Source: an uncultured Caulobacterales bacterium (GTDB lineage: Bacteria; Pseudomonadota; Alphaproteobacteria; Caulobacterales; Caulobacteraceae). Taken from it: DNA of 64,000 nucleotides. The position numbers and the translations under genes were made by a program. The notes beneath the pieces were generated by a model. It searched no databases. It was not told where the DNA came from and was given only the letters and a program-made list of their open reading frames with translations. The stretch is from positions 124,001 to 188,000 of the forward strand of contig CAIOYC010000008.1 in the NCBI GenBank assembly GCA_903862425.1, written 5' to 3'. Shown here one piece after another: positions 34,844 to 44,272 of this stretch; position 1 is the stretch's first letter; each line of letters begins with the position of its first letter.

Positions 34844-36191
34844 TCCGCTGCAGGGCGTCGGAGAGGCGCCCTGCACTGAGCACGGGAAAACCGAGCCCGG
34901 CGGCGGCGGTGGGCGCCAAAGCACGACCGAAGCCGAGCTTGGCGGCCTCGCGCATGCGTCCCTCCATGCGGCTCACCGGGCGCACATCGCCGGCCAGGGA
35001 AATTTCGCCGAACACCACGCAGTCCTGCGGCAGGGCCTCGCCCACATGGGAGGAGATGAGCGCCGCCGCCGCCGCCAGGTCCGCCGCCGGCTCGGAGATG
35101 CGCAGGCCCCCGGCCACGTTGAGATAGATGTCGCGATCGCCGAAGCCGAGCCCGCATCGCGCCTCCAGAACCGCCAGCACCATGGCCAGCCGCCCGCCGT
35201 CCCATCCCACCACCGCCCGCCGCGGCGTGCCGTAGGCGGAGGGCGCGACAAGGGCCTGCACCTCCACCAGCACCGGGCGCGAACCCTCGATGCCGGCGAA
35301 CACCGCCGCGCCCGCCGCCCGCTCGCCGCCCTCGTTGAGGACCAGGGCAGAGGGGTTCTTCACCTCGCGCAGGCCCGCATCGCCCATCTCGAACACGCCG
35401 ATCTCGTCGGTGGCGCCGAAGCGGTTCTTGGCGGCCCTGAGAATGCGGAACGGATAGCCGCGCTCACCCTCGAAGGAGAGCACCGCATCGACCATGTGCT
35501 CCACCACCCGCGGTCCCGCCACCTGGCCGTCCTTGGTCACGTGGCCCACCAGCACCACGGCCGTGCCCCGCTTTTTGGCGAAGCGCACCAGTTCGCCCGC
35601 CGCAGCCCGTACCTGGCTCACCGAGCCGGGGCCGGACTCCACCTGGTCGCTCCACATCGTCTGGATGGAGTCGATGATGACAAGGTCGAACCGGTCGCGC
35701 TTCAGCCCCTCCATGATCTCGCGCAGGCCGGTTTCCGCCGCCAGCTTTACCGGGGCGTGGCCGAGACCCATGCGCTGAGCGCGACCTCGCACCTGATCGA
35801 TGGCCTCTTCACCGGAGATATAGGCGCAGGACAGGCCGCGCAGCGAGGCTGCCGCCACGACCTGAAGCAATAAGGTGGACTTGCCGACGCCTGGGTCGCC
35901 GGTGACGAGCACGGCGCTGGCCGGCACCACGCCGCCGCCGCACACCCGGTCGAACTCCTTGATCCCGGTGACAAGGCGGGGCGGGGGTGGGGTATCTACG
36001 TCGAGTGTCTCGAATACCAGGCCCGACCGCGCCTTGGCCGAGCGCGAAGGCGCCAGGGAGCCGGGAGGTCGCGAGCCCGAAACCTCCTCCACGAGCGTAT
36101 TCCAGCCCTGGCAGGCGTTGCACTGGCCGGCCCACTTGGTGTGCACCGCGCCGCAGCCCTGACAGGTATAGAATGCGCCGTCGCGGGCCAT
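34815..36191 (-). CDS. radA: DNA repair protein RadA
   Basis: A 458-residue RadA (Sms), a branch-migration ATPase in recombination repair. It begins with a four-Cys zinc finger (CQGCGAVHTKWAGQCNACQG, residues 10-29), then a RecA-like domain with GDPGVGKST and the RadA-specific KNRFG motif, and ends with a Lon-protease-like domain without the catalytic pair. The same frame remains open upstream to 37115 across the opposite YIP1 gene, but the zinc finger defines ATG 36191 as the start. Two GTTC repeats overlap the region just upstream but are 9 bases apart, not the 7 of a LexA box. Confidence 0.95.
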   Translation of the reverse strand: MARDGAFYTCQGCGAVHTKWAGQCNACQGWNTLVEEVSGSRPPGSLAPSRSAKARSGLVFETLDVDTPPPPRLVTGIKEFDRVCGGGVVPASAVLVTGDPGVGKSTLLLQVVAAASLRGLSCAYISGEEAIDQVRGRAQRMGLGHAPVKLAAETGLREIMEGLKRDRFDLVIIDSIQTMWSDQVESGPGSVSQVRAAAGELVRFAKKRGTAVVLVGHVTKDGQVAGPRVVEHMVDAVLSFEGERGYPFRILRAAKNRFGATDEIGVFEMGDAGLREVKNPSALVLNEGGERAAGAAVFAGIEGSRPVLVEVQALVAPSAYGTPRRAVVGWDGGRLAMVLAVLEARCGLGFGDRDIYLNVAGGLRISEPAADLAAAAALISSHVGEALPQDCVVFGEISLAGDVRPVSRMEGRMREAAKLGFGRALAPTAAAGLGFPVLSAGRLSDALQRIKDLDFEVG

Positions 36192-36296
36192 GGTGTTCCG
36201 ATCAAATGTTCTTCTTTTGTACCGGAAGAGTCGCGGCGCTTCAACCTTTGCCGTTTTCGTGCGTTCATGCGGCGGAATCACATCTGGGGGATACGG

Positions 36297-36923
36297 ATGA
36301 GCCTCACCGACAATCCTGAACTGCGCGGCGTCATCGCTCGCGCAAAGGCGCTGATCCTGAAGCCGGCCGCCGAGTGGGACGTGATCGCTCTTGAGCCGGC
36401 GACGGTGCGCGAACTGTTCAGCCGCTACGTGCTGATCCTGGCCGCGATACCGCCGGTCTGCGCCACCATTGGCGCAATCATTTTCGGCTACGGAAGCCTG
36501 TGGTGGTCGTTCCGGCCCTCGCCCCTGTCTCTCGTGATCTCCGGGCTCATTCAATACGGCCTCGGTCTCGCGGGCGTCTATCTGATGGGCCTGATCATCG
36601 AGGCTCTGGCGCCCTCCTTCGGCGGGACCAAGGACCGGATCGCGGCGATGAAGGTCGCCGCCTATTTCCCGACGGCCTTCTGGCTGGCGGGGGTCTTCGG
36701 CTTGATCCCGGCGCTGGGCATCCTGACCGTCGTCGGCCTCTATAGCCTCTACCTGCTCTATCTCGGCCTGCCCAAGCTCATGCGCGTGCCCGCGGACAAG
36801 GCGCTGGTCTACACCACCGTGGTCATCATCGCCGCCATCCTGGTCGAGGCGGTGATCGGCGGTCTGGTGGGCAGCATCGCCGTCAGCCTGCTCACCGGTC
36901 CGAGCAGCCATATCGGGCTGTAA
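36297..36923 (+). CDS. YIP1-family membrane protein
   Basis: A 208-residue protein with about five membrane segments. The N-terminal ILKPAAEWDVIALEP is the typical opening of bacterial YIP1 proteins, in which a tryptophan motif precedes the membrane domain. ATG 36297 follows a GGGGGATACGG stretch (36285-36295). Bacterial YIP1 proteins have no defined activity. It lies between radA and mlaF, divergent from the first and convergent with the second, and is probably monocistronic. Confidence 0.78.
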   Translation: MSLTDNPELRGVIARAKALILKPAAEWDVIALEPATVRELFSRYVLILAAIPPVCATIGAIIFGYGSLWWSFRPSPLSLVISGLIQYGLGLAGVYLMGLIIEALAPSFGGTKDRIAAMKVAAYFPTAFWLAGVFGLIPALGILTVVGLYSLYLLYLGLPKLMRVPADKALVYTTVVIIAAILVEAVIGGLVGSIAVSLLTGPSSHIGL

Positions 36924-36928
36924 GTCGC

Positions 36929-37711
36929 CTAGACGCCGCCGGTAATGGGGCCTGTGGCGCGACCGTGGATGAACTGGTCCACGTAAGGATTGCCGGAATT
37001 GTCGATCTGGCTCGTCGGGCCGCGCCAGACGATATGGCCGTCGTTCAGCATGGCGATCTCGTCGCCGATCTTGCGGGCCGAGGCCATGTCGTGGGTGATG
37101 GAGACCGCGGTGCAACCGAGCCGCTTCACCTGCTCGACGATCAGGTCGTTAATCACGTCGGCATTGATGGGGTCGAGGCCCGTGGTCGGCTCGTCGAAGA
37201 AGATGATGGCCGGTTCGGCCACCACCGCGCGGGCCAGGCCGACGCGCTTCTGCATGCCGCCCGACAGTTCGCCAGGATAGAGGGCCGCCACGTCCGACTT
37301 CAGCCCCACGCGGGCGAGGGCCGCCACGGCGCGCTCGCGGGCCTCTGGGCGCTTGACCCCATCGGCATTGGTCAGGCGGAAGGCGACATTCTCCCAGACG
37401 CTCAGACTGTCGAACAGGGCGGCGCCCTGAAACAGCATGCCGAACTGAGAGGACAATCGGCGCCGTCCCGCGCCGCCGAGCCGTGTCACGTCCTGGCCGT
37501 CCACGAACACCTTACCGGCGTCCGGGCGCATCAGGCCGATGGCGATCTTGAGGGTGACGGACTTGCCCTGCCCCGAGCCGCCGATGATCACCAGCGATCG
37601 GCCGCGCGCCACGGGGATATCCACCCCGGCCAGCACGACCTTGGAGCCAAAGCGCTTCTTCACGCCCTTCAGCTCCAGCTTGGGGCTCTCAATGCTGGGA
37701 ACGGCGCTCAT
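36929..37711 (-). CDS. mlaF: Phospholipid ABC transporter ATP-binding protein MlaF
   Basis: A 260-residue ABC ATPase. Walker A is GGSGQGKSVT (about residue 44), the signature is LSGGMQKR and Walker B reads AIIFFDEPTTGLDP; FGMLFQGAALFDSL is typical of the MlaF subgroup. With MlaE it powers lipid movement between inner and outer membranes, maintaining outer-membrane asymmetry. The start overlaps the mlaE stop by four bases. The usual mlaD and mlaC partners are not present in this window next to it. Confidence 0.9.
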   Translation of the reverse strand: MSAVPSIESPKLELKGVKKRFGSKVVLAGVDIPVARGRSLVIIGGSGQGKSVTLKIAIGLMRPDAGKVFVDGQDVTRLGGAGRRRLSSQFGMLFQGAALFDSLSVWENVAFRLTNADGVKRPEARERAVAALARVGLKSDVAALYPGELSGGMQKRVGLARAVVAEPAIIFFDEPTTGLDPINADVINDLIVEQVKRLGCTAVSITHDMASARKIGDEIAMLNDGHIVWRGPTSQIDNSGNPYVDQFIHGRATGPITGGV

Positions 37712-38481
37712 TTGTGCGAGAACAGGCTGGTGAGCAGGTAGTCGGCGGCGAAGATCAGGATGGCGGCGGAGACCACCGCGTGGGTCGTCGCCCGGCCCAC
37801 GCCGCGCGCGCCGCCGCTGGCGTTATAGCCGTGATAGCAACCCATCAGCGCGACGATGAAGCCGAACACCGACGCCTTGATCAGGCCGGAGCCCACATCC
37901 CAGGCCTGCAGGAAGTCCCAGGTGTTCTTGACATAGATGGAGCCGTTGAAGCCGAGGCTGGCCACCGCCACGCTCCACCCACCGGCGATGCCGATGATGT
38001 CGGCCACGAGGGTCAGCAGGGGCAGGACCAACACGGCGGCCAGGAGGCGCGGCGCCACCAGATAGCGGAACGGGTCGGTGGACAGGGTCTGCAGGGCGTC
38101 GATATGCTCGGTCGCGCGCATGGCGCCGATCTCGGCGGCGATGGCGGCGGAGACCCGGCCCGCCAGCATCAGCGCGGCCAGCACCGGCCCGAGCTCGCGG
38201 GTAATCCCCAGCGCCACGATCTGCGGCATGATCTGCTCGGCGTTGAAGCGCCCGCCGCCGGTATAGATGTTGAGCGCCAGGGCGGCGCCGGTGAACACCG
38301 CCGTCAGCCCCACGACCGGCAGGGAGAAGTAGCCGATCTGCCCGAGCTGGCGCAGGAACTGGCCGAGGAATACCGGCGGCGACAGGGCGGCGGCTACTCC
38401 GCGTCCGGCGAACAAGGTCAGCGCGCCCGCCGTCTGCAGCATGCCGAGGCTGGAGCGGCCGACCGCGCGGACGGGGTTCAT
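37708..38481 (-). CDS. mlaE: Phospholipid ABC transporter permease MlaE
   Basis: A 257-residue MlaE-family permease with about five to six membrane segments; GREL-like ITRELGPVLAALMLAGRVSAAI and EIGAMRATEHIDAL are the family hallmarks. It is the membrane partner of MlaF in retrograde or anterograde phospholipid transport. Four-base overlaps on both sides tie it to alr upstream and mlaF downstream, so these three are translationally coupled. Confidence 0.92.
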   Translation of the reverse strand: MNPVRAVGRSSLGMLQTAGALTLFAGRGVAAALSPPVFLGQFLRQLGQIGYFSLPVVGLTAVFTGAALALNIYTGGGRFNAEQIMPQIVALGITRELGPVLAALMLAGRVSAAIAAEIGAMRATEHIDALQTLSTDPFRYLVAPRLLAAVLVLPLLTLVADIIGIAGGWSVAVASLGFNGSIYVKNTWDFLQAWDVGSGLIKASVFGFIVALMGCYHGYNASGGARGVGRATTHAVVSAAILIFAADYLLTSLFSHK

Positions 38482-39554
38482 CGGGCGCCCACATAGCGGC
38501 GTACGGCGCGGGCGCCGAGGCGCGTAAGCAGTTCGTAGGCGATGGTGCCGGCCGCGGCGGCGGCCTCGTCAACCGGCACGTTGGGACCGACCAGCTCGAT
38601 CATCCGGCCGGCCGCAGCCTCGGCGATGTCAGTGACGTCGAACACGGTGAGGTCCATGGAGATTCGGCCGAGCATGGCGCAGCGCCGCCCGGCCAGGCTT
38701 CCATAGGCTTTTGGCGCGCCTGCCCGCAAGACGCCATCGGCATAGCCGGCGGCGACCACGGCGGCTCGCATTGGCCGGGTGGCGGTGAAGGCCGCGCCAT
38801 AGCCCACCGTATCGCCGGGATGGAGGTCACGGACCTGCAGGATCGGCGCTTCGAAGGTCGCCACGGGGCGGATGCGCGGATCGGGTCGCCCCTCTGGTCC
38901 GCCGCCGTAAAGGCAGATGCCGGTACGCACCATGTGGAAGGTGAAGTCCGCACCCAGGAACAGCCCGTCCGACGCCGCCAGGCTGCGCCGCGCTCCGGGA
39001 AACCGCGCGGCAATGGCGGTGAAGCGCTCACGCTGGCTGCGGTTCATCGGGTGAGCCGGCTGGTCGGCGCAGGCCAGATGACTCATCACCACGGCGAACC
39101 GATCTGGCGGCAGGGTGCACGCCTCGGTGTCCGTGAGGCCGAGCCGGTTCAGACCCGTATCCAGCATCAGCGCCGCTTCCCCGCCGCCTGCCGCATCCCA
39201 GGCGGCCGTCTGCTCGATCGTGTTGAGCACCGGCGTCAGCCGTTCGGCAATCAGCAGGCCAGCCGCGCCATCCGGGCAACCGTCCAGAACGTAGATCGCG
39301 GGTTTTACGCCGAGCGCGGCGCGCAACGAGACGCCTTCGCTCAGCCGGGCGACGAAGAAGCTGCGCGCGCCTTCGGCCATCAATCGATAAGCAACCTCGG
39401 CAGCGCCCAGGCCATAGCCGTTGGCCTTCACCACGGGCGCCACCTCTGCGCCGGAGGCCAGTCGATCCAGGGTCGCGAAGTTGGCGGCCAGGGCGTCGAG
39501 ATCGACGGTCAGGACAGCGCCCGATGGGCTAAGGGAAGGGGAGGGCGAGGACAC
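38478..39554 (-). CDS. alr: Alanine racemase
   Basis: A 358-residue PLP-dependent racemase that supplies D-alanine for peptidoglycan. The PLP lysine is Lys43 in PVVKANGYGLG, and the second catalytic residue, Tyr of VGYGAAF, is in the C-terminal half; the domain end MLGRISMDLTVFDVT is typical. The first 12 residues are a low-complexity Ser/Pro stretch, so a slightly later start is possible. Downstream it overlaps mlaE; dnaB ends 43 bases upstream of its ATG. Confidence 0.95.
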   Translation of the reverse strand: MSSPSPSLSPSGAVLTVDLDALAANFATLDRLASGAEVAPVVKANGYGLGAAEVAYRLMAEGARSFFVARLSEGVSLRAALGVKPAIYVLDGCPDGAAGLLIAERLTPVLNTIEQTAAWDAAGGGEAALMLDTGLNRLGLTDTEACTLPPDRFAVVMSHLACADQPAHPMNRSQRERFTAIAARFPGARRSLAASDGLFLGADFTFHMVRTGICLYGGGPEGRPDPRIRPVATFEAPILQVRDLHPGDTVGYGAAFTATRPMRAAVVAAGYADGVLRAGAPKAYGSLAGRRCAMLGRISMDLTVFDVTDIAEAAAGRMIELVGPNVPVDEAAAAAGTIAYELLTRLGARAVRRYVGAR

Positions 39555-39597
39555 AAAGCTCCCTAACCCGATCCCCCGCGCCGGAGAAGGGGAGGCG

Positions 39598-41091
39598 CTA
39601 ATCGCGGCTTTCGTAGCGGTCCTGGCGGGCCAGATTGCCGAACTTGGTCAGGTCGTCATTGAAGGCGAGGCGGACGGTGCCGATGGGGCCGTGGCGCTGC
39701 TTGCCGATAATCACCTCGGCCTTGCCGCGCACATCGTCCATCTTCTCCTGCCACTCGAAATGCTTGGCCTGATCCTTCACGTCGGGCTCGGCGCGGCCGA
39801 GATAGTAGCTCTCGCGGTACACGAACATGACGGCATCGGCGTCCTGCTCGATGGAGCCGGATTCACGCAGGTCCGATAGTTGCGGACGCTTGTCCTCGCG
39901 GTTCTCCACTTGGCGGGAGAGCTGGGAGAGGGCGATCACCGGCACCGAGAGCTCCTTGGCCAGGGCCTTCAGCCCCTGGGTGATCTGGCTGACCTCTTGC
40001 ACGCGGTTGGCGTTGGCGCCGAGGTCCGAGCCGGTGACCAGCTGCAGGTAGTCAACCACGATGAGATCCAGGCCCGAAGTACGCTTCAGCCGCCGGGCGC
40101 GGGCGGTAAGCTTGGCGATGGACAAGCCGCCCGTAGCGTCGATGTGCAGGGGGCTGTTCTCGATCTCCAGCGCCGCGTCGCGCACGCGGGCGAACTCGCT
40201 CTGGTCGATCTCCCCCTTGCGCAGGCGGTCGGAAGACACGCCCGACACCTCGGCCAGCAGGCGCATGGCCAGCTGCTCGGCGGACATTTCGAGGGAGAAG
40301 AAGGCGACGACGCCGCCGTTGGTGGTCTTCTTGGCCCCGTCCGGCTCCAGCTCGTAGGCGTAGTTGCGCGCCACATGGAAGGCGACGTTTGTGGCCAGGG
40401 CGGTCTTGCCCATGGAGGGGCGCCCGGCGAGGATCAGAAGGTCGGACGGGTGCAGGCCGCCGAGCTTCTGATCCAGGTCGATCAGGCCGGTGGATATGCC
40501 CGCGAGGCCCCCATCGCGCGAATAGGCCTCCGCCGCCATCTCCACGGCGCCATGGAGCGCCTGGGCGAAGGGAACGAAGCCGGTGGAGGCGCTACCGGTC
40601 TCGGCCAGGGTAAAAAGCTGCTGCTCGGCGCTCTCGATCTGGTCGCGAGCGGCCTTCTCCGCGTCCATGGTGGCCACATGGGCGATCTCGCCGCCGATGC
40701 GGATCAGGTCGCGGCGCAGGGCCAGATCATAGACCGTGCGGGCATAGTCCTGCACGTTGGCGGAGGGCGGGGCGTTGTCGATCAGGTTGGCGAGGTAGCG
40801 CACCCCGCCCAGCTCCTCGAACGCAGGGTCGCGCTTGAAGCGGTCGGCCAGCAGGATCGGCTCGGCCAGCTGACCGCGGCGCACATTCTCCTCGACGGCG
40901 GCGAAAAGCCGGCCGTGGAAGGGCTCGTAGAAGTGGCGCGCGCCCAGGGCGTCGGACAACCGCTCATAGACGCCGTTGTCATACAGCAGGATGCCGAGGA
41001 GGGCCTGTTCGGCCTCCACATTGCAGGGCATGTGCTCGATCGGGGGCGCGGCGGGGGCGTGCGGGGTGAAGTCGAAGGCGGCGGAGGTCAT
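39598..41091 (-). CDS. dnaB: Replicative DNA helicase DnaB
   Basis: A 497-residue DnaB, the hexameric helicase that unwinds DNA at the replication fork. The N-terminal domain starts with PCNVEAEQALLGILLYDN; the RecA-like domain has GRPSMGKTALATN (Walker A, about 220) and LDLIVVDYLQLV (Walker B). No intein or insertion is present at the Walker A loop, a common intein site. It is the first gene of a likely dnaB-alr-mlaE-mlaF unit. The 144 bases upstream separate it from a divergent papain-like gene and carry no convincing promoter. Confidence 0.96.
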   Translation of the reverse strand: MTSAAFDFTPHAPAAPPIEHMPCNVEAEQALLGILLYDNGVYERLSDALGARHFYEPFHGRLFAAVEENVRRGQLAEPILLADRFKRDPAFEELGGVRYLANLIDNAPPSANVQDYARTVYDLALRRDLIRIGGEIAHVATMDAEKAARDQIESAEQQLFTLAETGSASTGFVPFAQALHGAVEMAAEAYSRDGGLAGISTGLIDLDQKLGGLHPSDLLILAGRPSMGKTALATNVAFHVARNYAYELEPDGAKKTTNGGVVAFFSLEMSAEQLAMRLLAEVSGVSSDRLRKGEIDQSEFARVRDAALEIENSPLHIDATGGLSIAKLTARARRLKRTSGLDLIVVDYLQLVTGSDLGANANRVQEVSQITQGLKALAKELSVPVIALSQLSRQVENREDKRPQLSDLRESGSIEQDADAVMFVYRESYYLGRAEPDVKDQAKHFEWQEKMDDVRGKAEVIIGKQRHGPIGTVRLAFNDDLTKFGNLARQDRYESRD

Positions 41092-41235
41092 TGGGTTACT
41101 GATAGCTTAAACACCCAGATTGGGGCATCCGTACATCCACCGATCCGACAGGTTACCCCCAGTCAATTGGTCACCTGTGGAACGTCTTGTGCAAGCTTGG
41201 CGTTGGGCGTCGGAAAGCTTAGCCATGGATGGGTG

Positions 41236-41925
41236 ATGACCATTCCCGCCGACGCCCTGGAGCGGTTCAAGCCTCAGCCCTATGACGAGGTTCGCAAGCT
41301 GGTGCAGGATGGAGACCTGTTCCTGTGCCAGGGCCATGACCCGTTCTCCAGGCTGATCCGCTGGTCGACCAAGAGCCCGTGGAGCCATATCGCCATCGCC
41401 TTCCGGATCGACAGTCTGGACGAGGTGATCGTGATCGAGAGCGTGCAGAACATAGGCGTGCGGGCCGTGGCCCTTTCGGAATTCTGCTCCAAGGACTCCA
41501 CCGGCGCGTCGCCCTATCCCGGCAAGATTCTGTTGGCGCGGCATAACGCCTATGGCGGCGGGCCGGAGGACCCCAAGGTGCGCAAAATGGCGCGCTTCGC
41601 CTTCAACCACCTTGGCAATAAGTTCGCTCCGCAGGAGATCACCAAGATCGGCCTGCGCATCGCCGCCGCCCGGCTGATGGGCGCGCGCCACACGCCGCAC
41701 ATGCTGTTGCCCGACGACGAGTTCATCTGCTCGGAGTTCGTGGCCGCAGCCTTCGACGCCGCCAAGGTGAAGATCCCGTGGGACGGCCTCGGCTTCATCG
41801 CGCCGTCGGACTTCGCTATCGACCCGGATATGGAGGCCATAGCCCAGGTGGATGTCAGCAAGCCGCCGCACCCGGATCGCAGCGAGAAACGCAGCGCCAA
41901 GAAAAAGGCGGCCGTCAAACAGTAG
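41236..41925 (+). CDS. YiiX/YebB-like permuted NlpC/P60 (papain-like) protein
   Basis: A 229-residue protein whose order of active-site elements is circularly permuted relative to NlpC/P60. LVQDGDLFLCQGHDP opens the domain, the putative catalytic His is in PWSHIAIAFR (about residue 55), and the Cys is in DEFICSEFVAAAF (about 161). Members include E. coli YiiX and lipid-active permuted papain-like enzymes. No signal peptide is visible. ATG 41236 is chosen as the domain start; the frame is open far upstream only as antisense to dnaB. A Lys-rich tail ends the protein. Substrate unknown. Confidence 0.72.
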   Translation: MTIPADALERFKPQPYDEVRKLVQDGDLFLCQGHDPFSRLIRWSTKSPWSHIAIAFRIDSLDEVIVIESVQNIGVRAVALSEFCSKDSTGASPYPGKILLARHNAYGGGPEDPKVRKMARFAFNHLGNKFAPQEITKIGLRIAAARLMGARHTPHMLLPDDEFICSEFVAAAFDAAKVKIPWDGLGFIAPSDFAIDPDMEAIAQVDVSKPPHPDRSEKRSAKKKAAVKQ

Positions 41926-41928
41926 GGT

Positions 41929-42792
41929 CTAGCCCAGCAGCGCCTTGCGCCCCGCCCAGTCCACGATGACGCGGTTCAGCTCGGGCGAGGCGTCCTCCTG
42001 CACCCAGTGGGATATGCCGGGCAGGCGATGCAGGGTGAAATCCTGCACATAGGCCTCGTTTCCATCGGTGAGGGCGAGGTCGAGATAGGTGTCGTTCTCG
42101 CCCCAGACCAGCAGGGTAGGGGTCTTGATCTGGGTGGTCTGGATCGGGCCAAAACCGAGCTCTGCGGCGTTGGCGCGGTAGTAGTCGATCATCGCCGTGG
42201 CCGCGCCGGGGCGGCAGATATTACGGCGATACAGGGCGAGGCGCTCGGGCGGGAAGTTAGGGGTCGTGGCGGTCAGGCTCCGTTCCACAAGGCGCCCCCC
42301 GCTTCGGGTGAAGCCGTATTCCGGCAGGCCGGGAATCTGAAAGAAGGCGACGTACCAGGAGCGCAGACGCTGTTTCAGCCCTCGGTCCAGCAGGTGGCGA
42401 TAGACCGCCGGGTGGGGCGCGTTGAGGATGATCAGGCCGTCCAGCAGATCCGGCCGGCGGATCGCCACCTGCCACGCGATGACCCCGCCCCAGTCATGGG
42501 CGATAAGTATCCTCCGCCGCGCGCCCAGCGCCTCGAACAGGGCCTCCACATCGGCGACCAGATGTTCGAGGCGGTAGTGCTCGCGCGCCCTGGGCCGGTC
42601 GCTGTCGCCATAGCCGCGCAGATCCGGGGCCGCGGCGCGCCAGCCCAGCGACGCCATGGCTGGAAGCTGTTCGCTCCAGGCCTGCCGCGCTTCGGGAAAG
42701 CCATGCAGGCAGAGGGCGACGGTGTCGCCGTCCCCCGCCTCGTCCACCGCGAAGTTCAGGCCGTTGGCGGCGACGCGGCGGGTGGCGATCAT
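41929..42792 (-). CDS. Alpha/beta hydrolase, epoxide hydrolase/haloalkane dehalogenase-like
   Basis: A 287-residue alpha/beta hydrolase. The nucleophile elbow AHDWGG has Asp100 in place of the usual Ser, the oxyanion motif is HGFPEARQAW, and the general base is His in GISHWVQED near the C-terminus. An Asp nucleophile means an epoxide hydrolase or dehalogenase (fluoroacetate dehalogenase-like) mechanism. The exact substrate is undecided. It is 5 bases upstream of fumC's end on the same strand and converges with the YiiX gene. Confidence 0.85.
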   Translation of the reverse strand: MIATRRVAANGLNFAVDEAGDGDTVALCLHGFPEARQAWSEQLPAMASLGWRAAAPDLRGYGDSDRPRAREHYRLEHLVADVEALFEALGARRRILIAHDWGGVIAWQVAIRRPDLLDGLIILNAPHPAVYRHLLDRGLKQRLRSWYVAFFQIPGLPEYGFTRSGGRLVERSLTATTPNFPPERLALYRRNICRPGAATAMIDYYRANAAELGFGPIQTTQIKTPTLLVWGENDTYLDLALTDGNEAYVQDFTLHRLPGISHWVQEDASPELNRVIVDWAGRKALLG

Positions 42793-42797
42793 GCGGA

Positions 42798-44189
42798 TCA
42801 GCCCGGCGAGATCATCTTTTCGGGACGGACGTATTCGTCGAACTCGGCGTCGGTGAGATAGCCGCCGCCCACCGCTTCCTGGCGCAGGGTCGTCCCGTTC
42901 TTGTGCGCGGTCTTGGCGATCTTGGCGCAGAGGTCATAGCCCAGCTTGCCGTTCAGGGCTGTGACCAGCATCAGCGAGTTGTCGAGGCCGCGCTTGATGT
43001 TGTCGAGGCGCGGCTCGATGCCGACCACGCAGTGCTCGGTGAAGCTTGTCGCCGCATCGGCGAGCAACTGCACCGACTGCAGGAAGGTATAGGCCATGAC
43101 CGGGTTGAACACGTTCAGCTCGAAATGGCCCGAGGCGCCGGCGAAGCTCATGGTCGCCTCGTTACCGAACACGCGGGTGCAGACCATGGTCATGGCCTCG
43201 CACTGGGTGGGATTGACCTTGCCGGGCATAATCGAGGAGCCGGGCTCGTTCTCCGGCAGGCTGAGCTCTCCCAGGCCCGAACGAGGACCTGAGCCGAGGA
43301 AGCGGATGTCGTTGGCGATCTTGAACAGGCTGGAAGCCACGGTGTTGAGCGCGCCGTGGGTGAAGACCATGGCGTCGTGCGCGGCCAGGGCCTCAAACTT
43401 GTTGGGGGCCGTGGTGAAGGCAAGGCCGGTGATCTCGGCGATCTTGGCCGCCACCTGCTCGGCGAAGCCGACAGGGGCGTTGAGGCCCGTGCCCACCGCC
43501 GTTCCGCCCTGCGCCAGCTGCATCAGCATCGGCAGGGTGCTCTCGATGCGGGCGATGCCGTTGGTGATCTGCTGGGTATAGCCGGAGAATTCCTGGCCCA
43601 GCGTCAGCGGCGTGGCGTCCTGAGTGTGGGTGCGGCCGATCTTGATGATGCCCTGCCAGGCTTCGGCCTTGGCCGCGAGAGCGTCGCGCAGGGTGGTCAG
43701 GGCCGGGATCAGATGGCGGACGATCTGCTCGCTCGCCGCCACGTGCATGGCCGTGGGATAGGTGTCGTTGGACGACTGGCTCATATTGACGTGGTCGTTG
43801 GGGTGAACCGGCTTCTTGGAGCCCATCTCCCCGCCCAGCATCTCGATGGCGCGGTTACTGATCACCTCGTTGGCGTTCATGTTCGACTGTGTGCCCGAGC
43901 CGGTCTGCCAGACGGACAGGGGAAAGTGATCGTTGAGCTTACCTTCGATCACCTCGTTGGCGGCCTTGACGATGGTCTCGCCGATCGATGGGTCGAGCTT
44001 TCCGAGCGCCATATTGGTCTCGGCGGCGGCGCGCTTGATGATGCCCAATGCGCGGATCACCGATGCCGGCTGCTTCTCCCACCCGATCTTGAAATTGCCG
44101 ATGCTGCGCTGGCTCTGGGCGCCCCAATAGCGGGACGCGTCCACCTCGATCGGGCCGAAGGTGTCGGTCTCGGTACGGGTGGCGGGCAT
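42798..44189 (-). CDS. fumC: Fumarate hydratase class II
   Basis: A 463-residue iron-independent fumarase of the TCA cycle. The superfamily signature [16 protein letters not shown] (about 318) carries the catalytic Ser; [14 protein letters not shown] and [16 protein letters not shown] are the other two conserved regions. It starts 91 bases downstream of the reductase gene in the same direction and is followed 5 bases later by the alpha/beta hydrolase, so the last two are probably co-transcribed. Confidence 0.97.
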   Translation of the reverse strand: MPATRTETDTFGPIEVDASRYWGAQSQRSIGNFKIGWEKQPASVIRALGIIKRAAAETNMALGKLDPSIGETIVKAANEVIEGKLNDHFPLSVWQTGSGTQSNMNANEVISNRAIEMLGGEMGSKKPVHPNDHVNMSQSSNDTYPTAMHVAASEQIVRHLIPALTTLRDALAAKAEAWQGIIKIGRTHTQDATPLTLGQEFSGYTQQITNGIARIESTLPMLMQLAQGGTAVGTGLNAPVGFAEQVAAKIAEITGLAFTTAPNKFEALAAHDAMVFTHGALNTVASSLFKIANDIRFLGSGPRSGLGELSLPENEPGSSIMPGKVNPTQCEAMTMVCTRVFGNEATMSFAGASGHFELNVFNPVMAYTFLQSVQLLADAATSFTEHCVVGIEPRLDNIKRGLDNSLMLVTALNGKLGYDLCAKIAKTAHKNGTTLRQEAVGGGYLTDAEFDEYVRPEKMISPG

Positions 44190-44272
44190 GGCGTGACTCT
44201 CCGGCAGGCAAACAGGCGATATTCGGGCGCGCGCGGTGTAGCACGCGGCCCTGCCGGATCAAGGCGGAGCAG

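Noticed and set aside
36195-36211. GTTC ... GTTC pair just upstream of radA as a LexA box
   Set aside because: The spacing is 9 bases; the alphaproteobacterial LexA operator needs 7, so this is not a proper match.
36192-37115. N-terminal extension of radA by 308 codons
   Set aside because: The zinc finger begins a few residues after ATG 36191 and the extension is antisense to the YIP1 gene.
39555-39597. GC-rich string between alr and dnaB as a terminator
   Set aside because: Only short, interrupted complementarity (CTCCC/GGGAG) and no T run on the transcribed strand.
39598-41091. Possible intein in DnaB
   Set aside because: The Walker A region is continuous and total length (497 residues) is standard.
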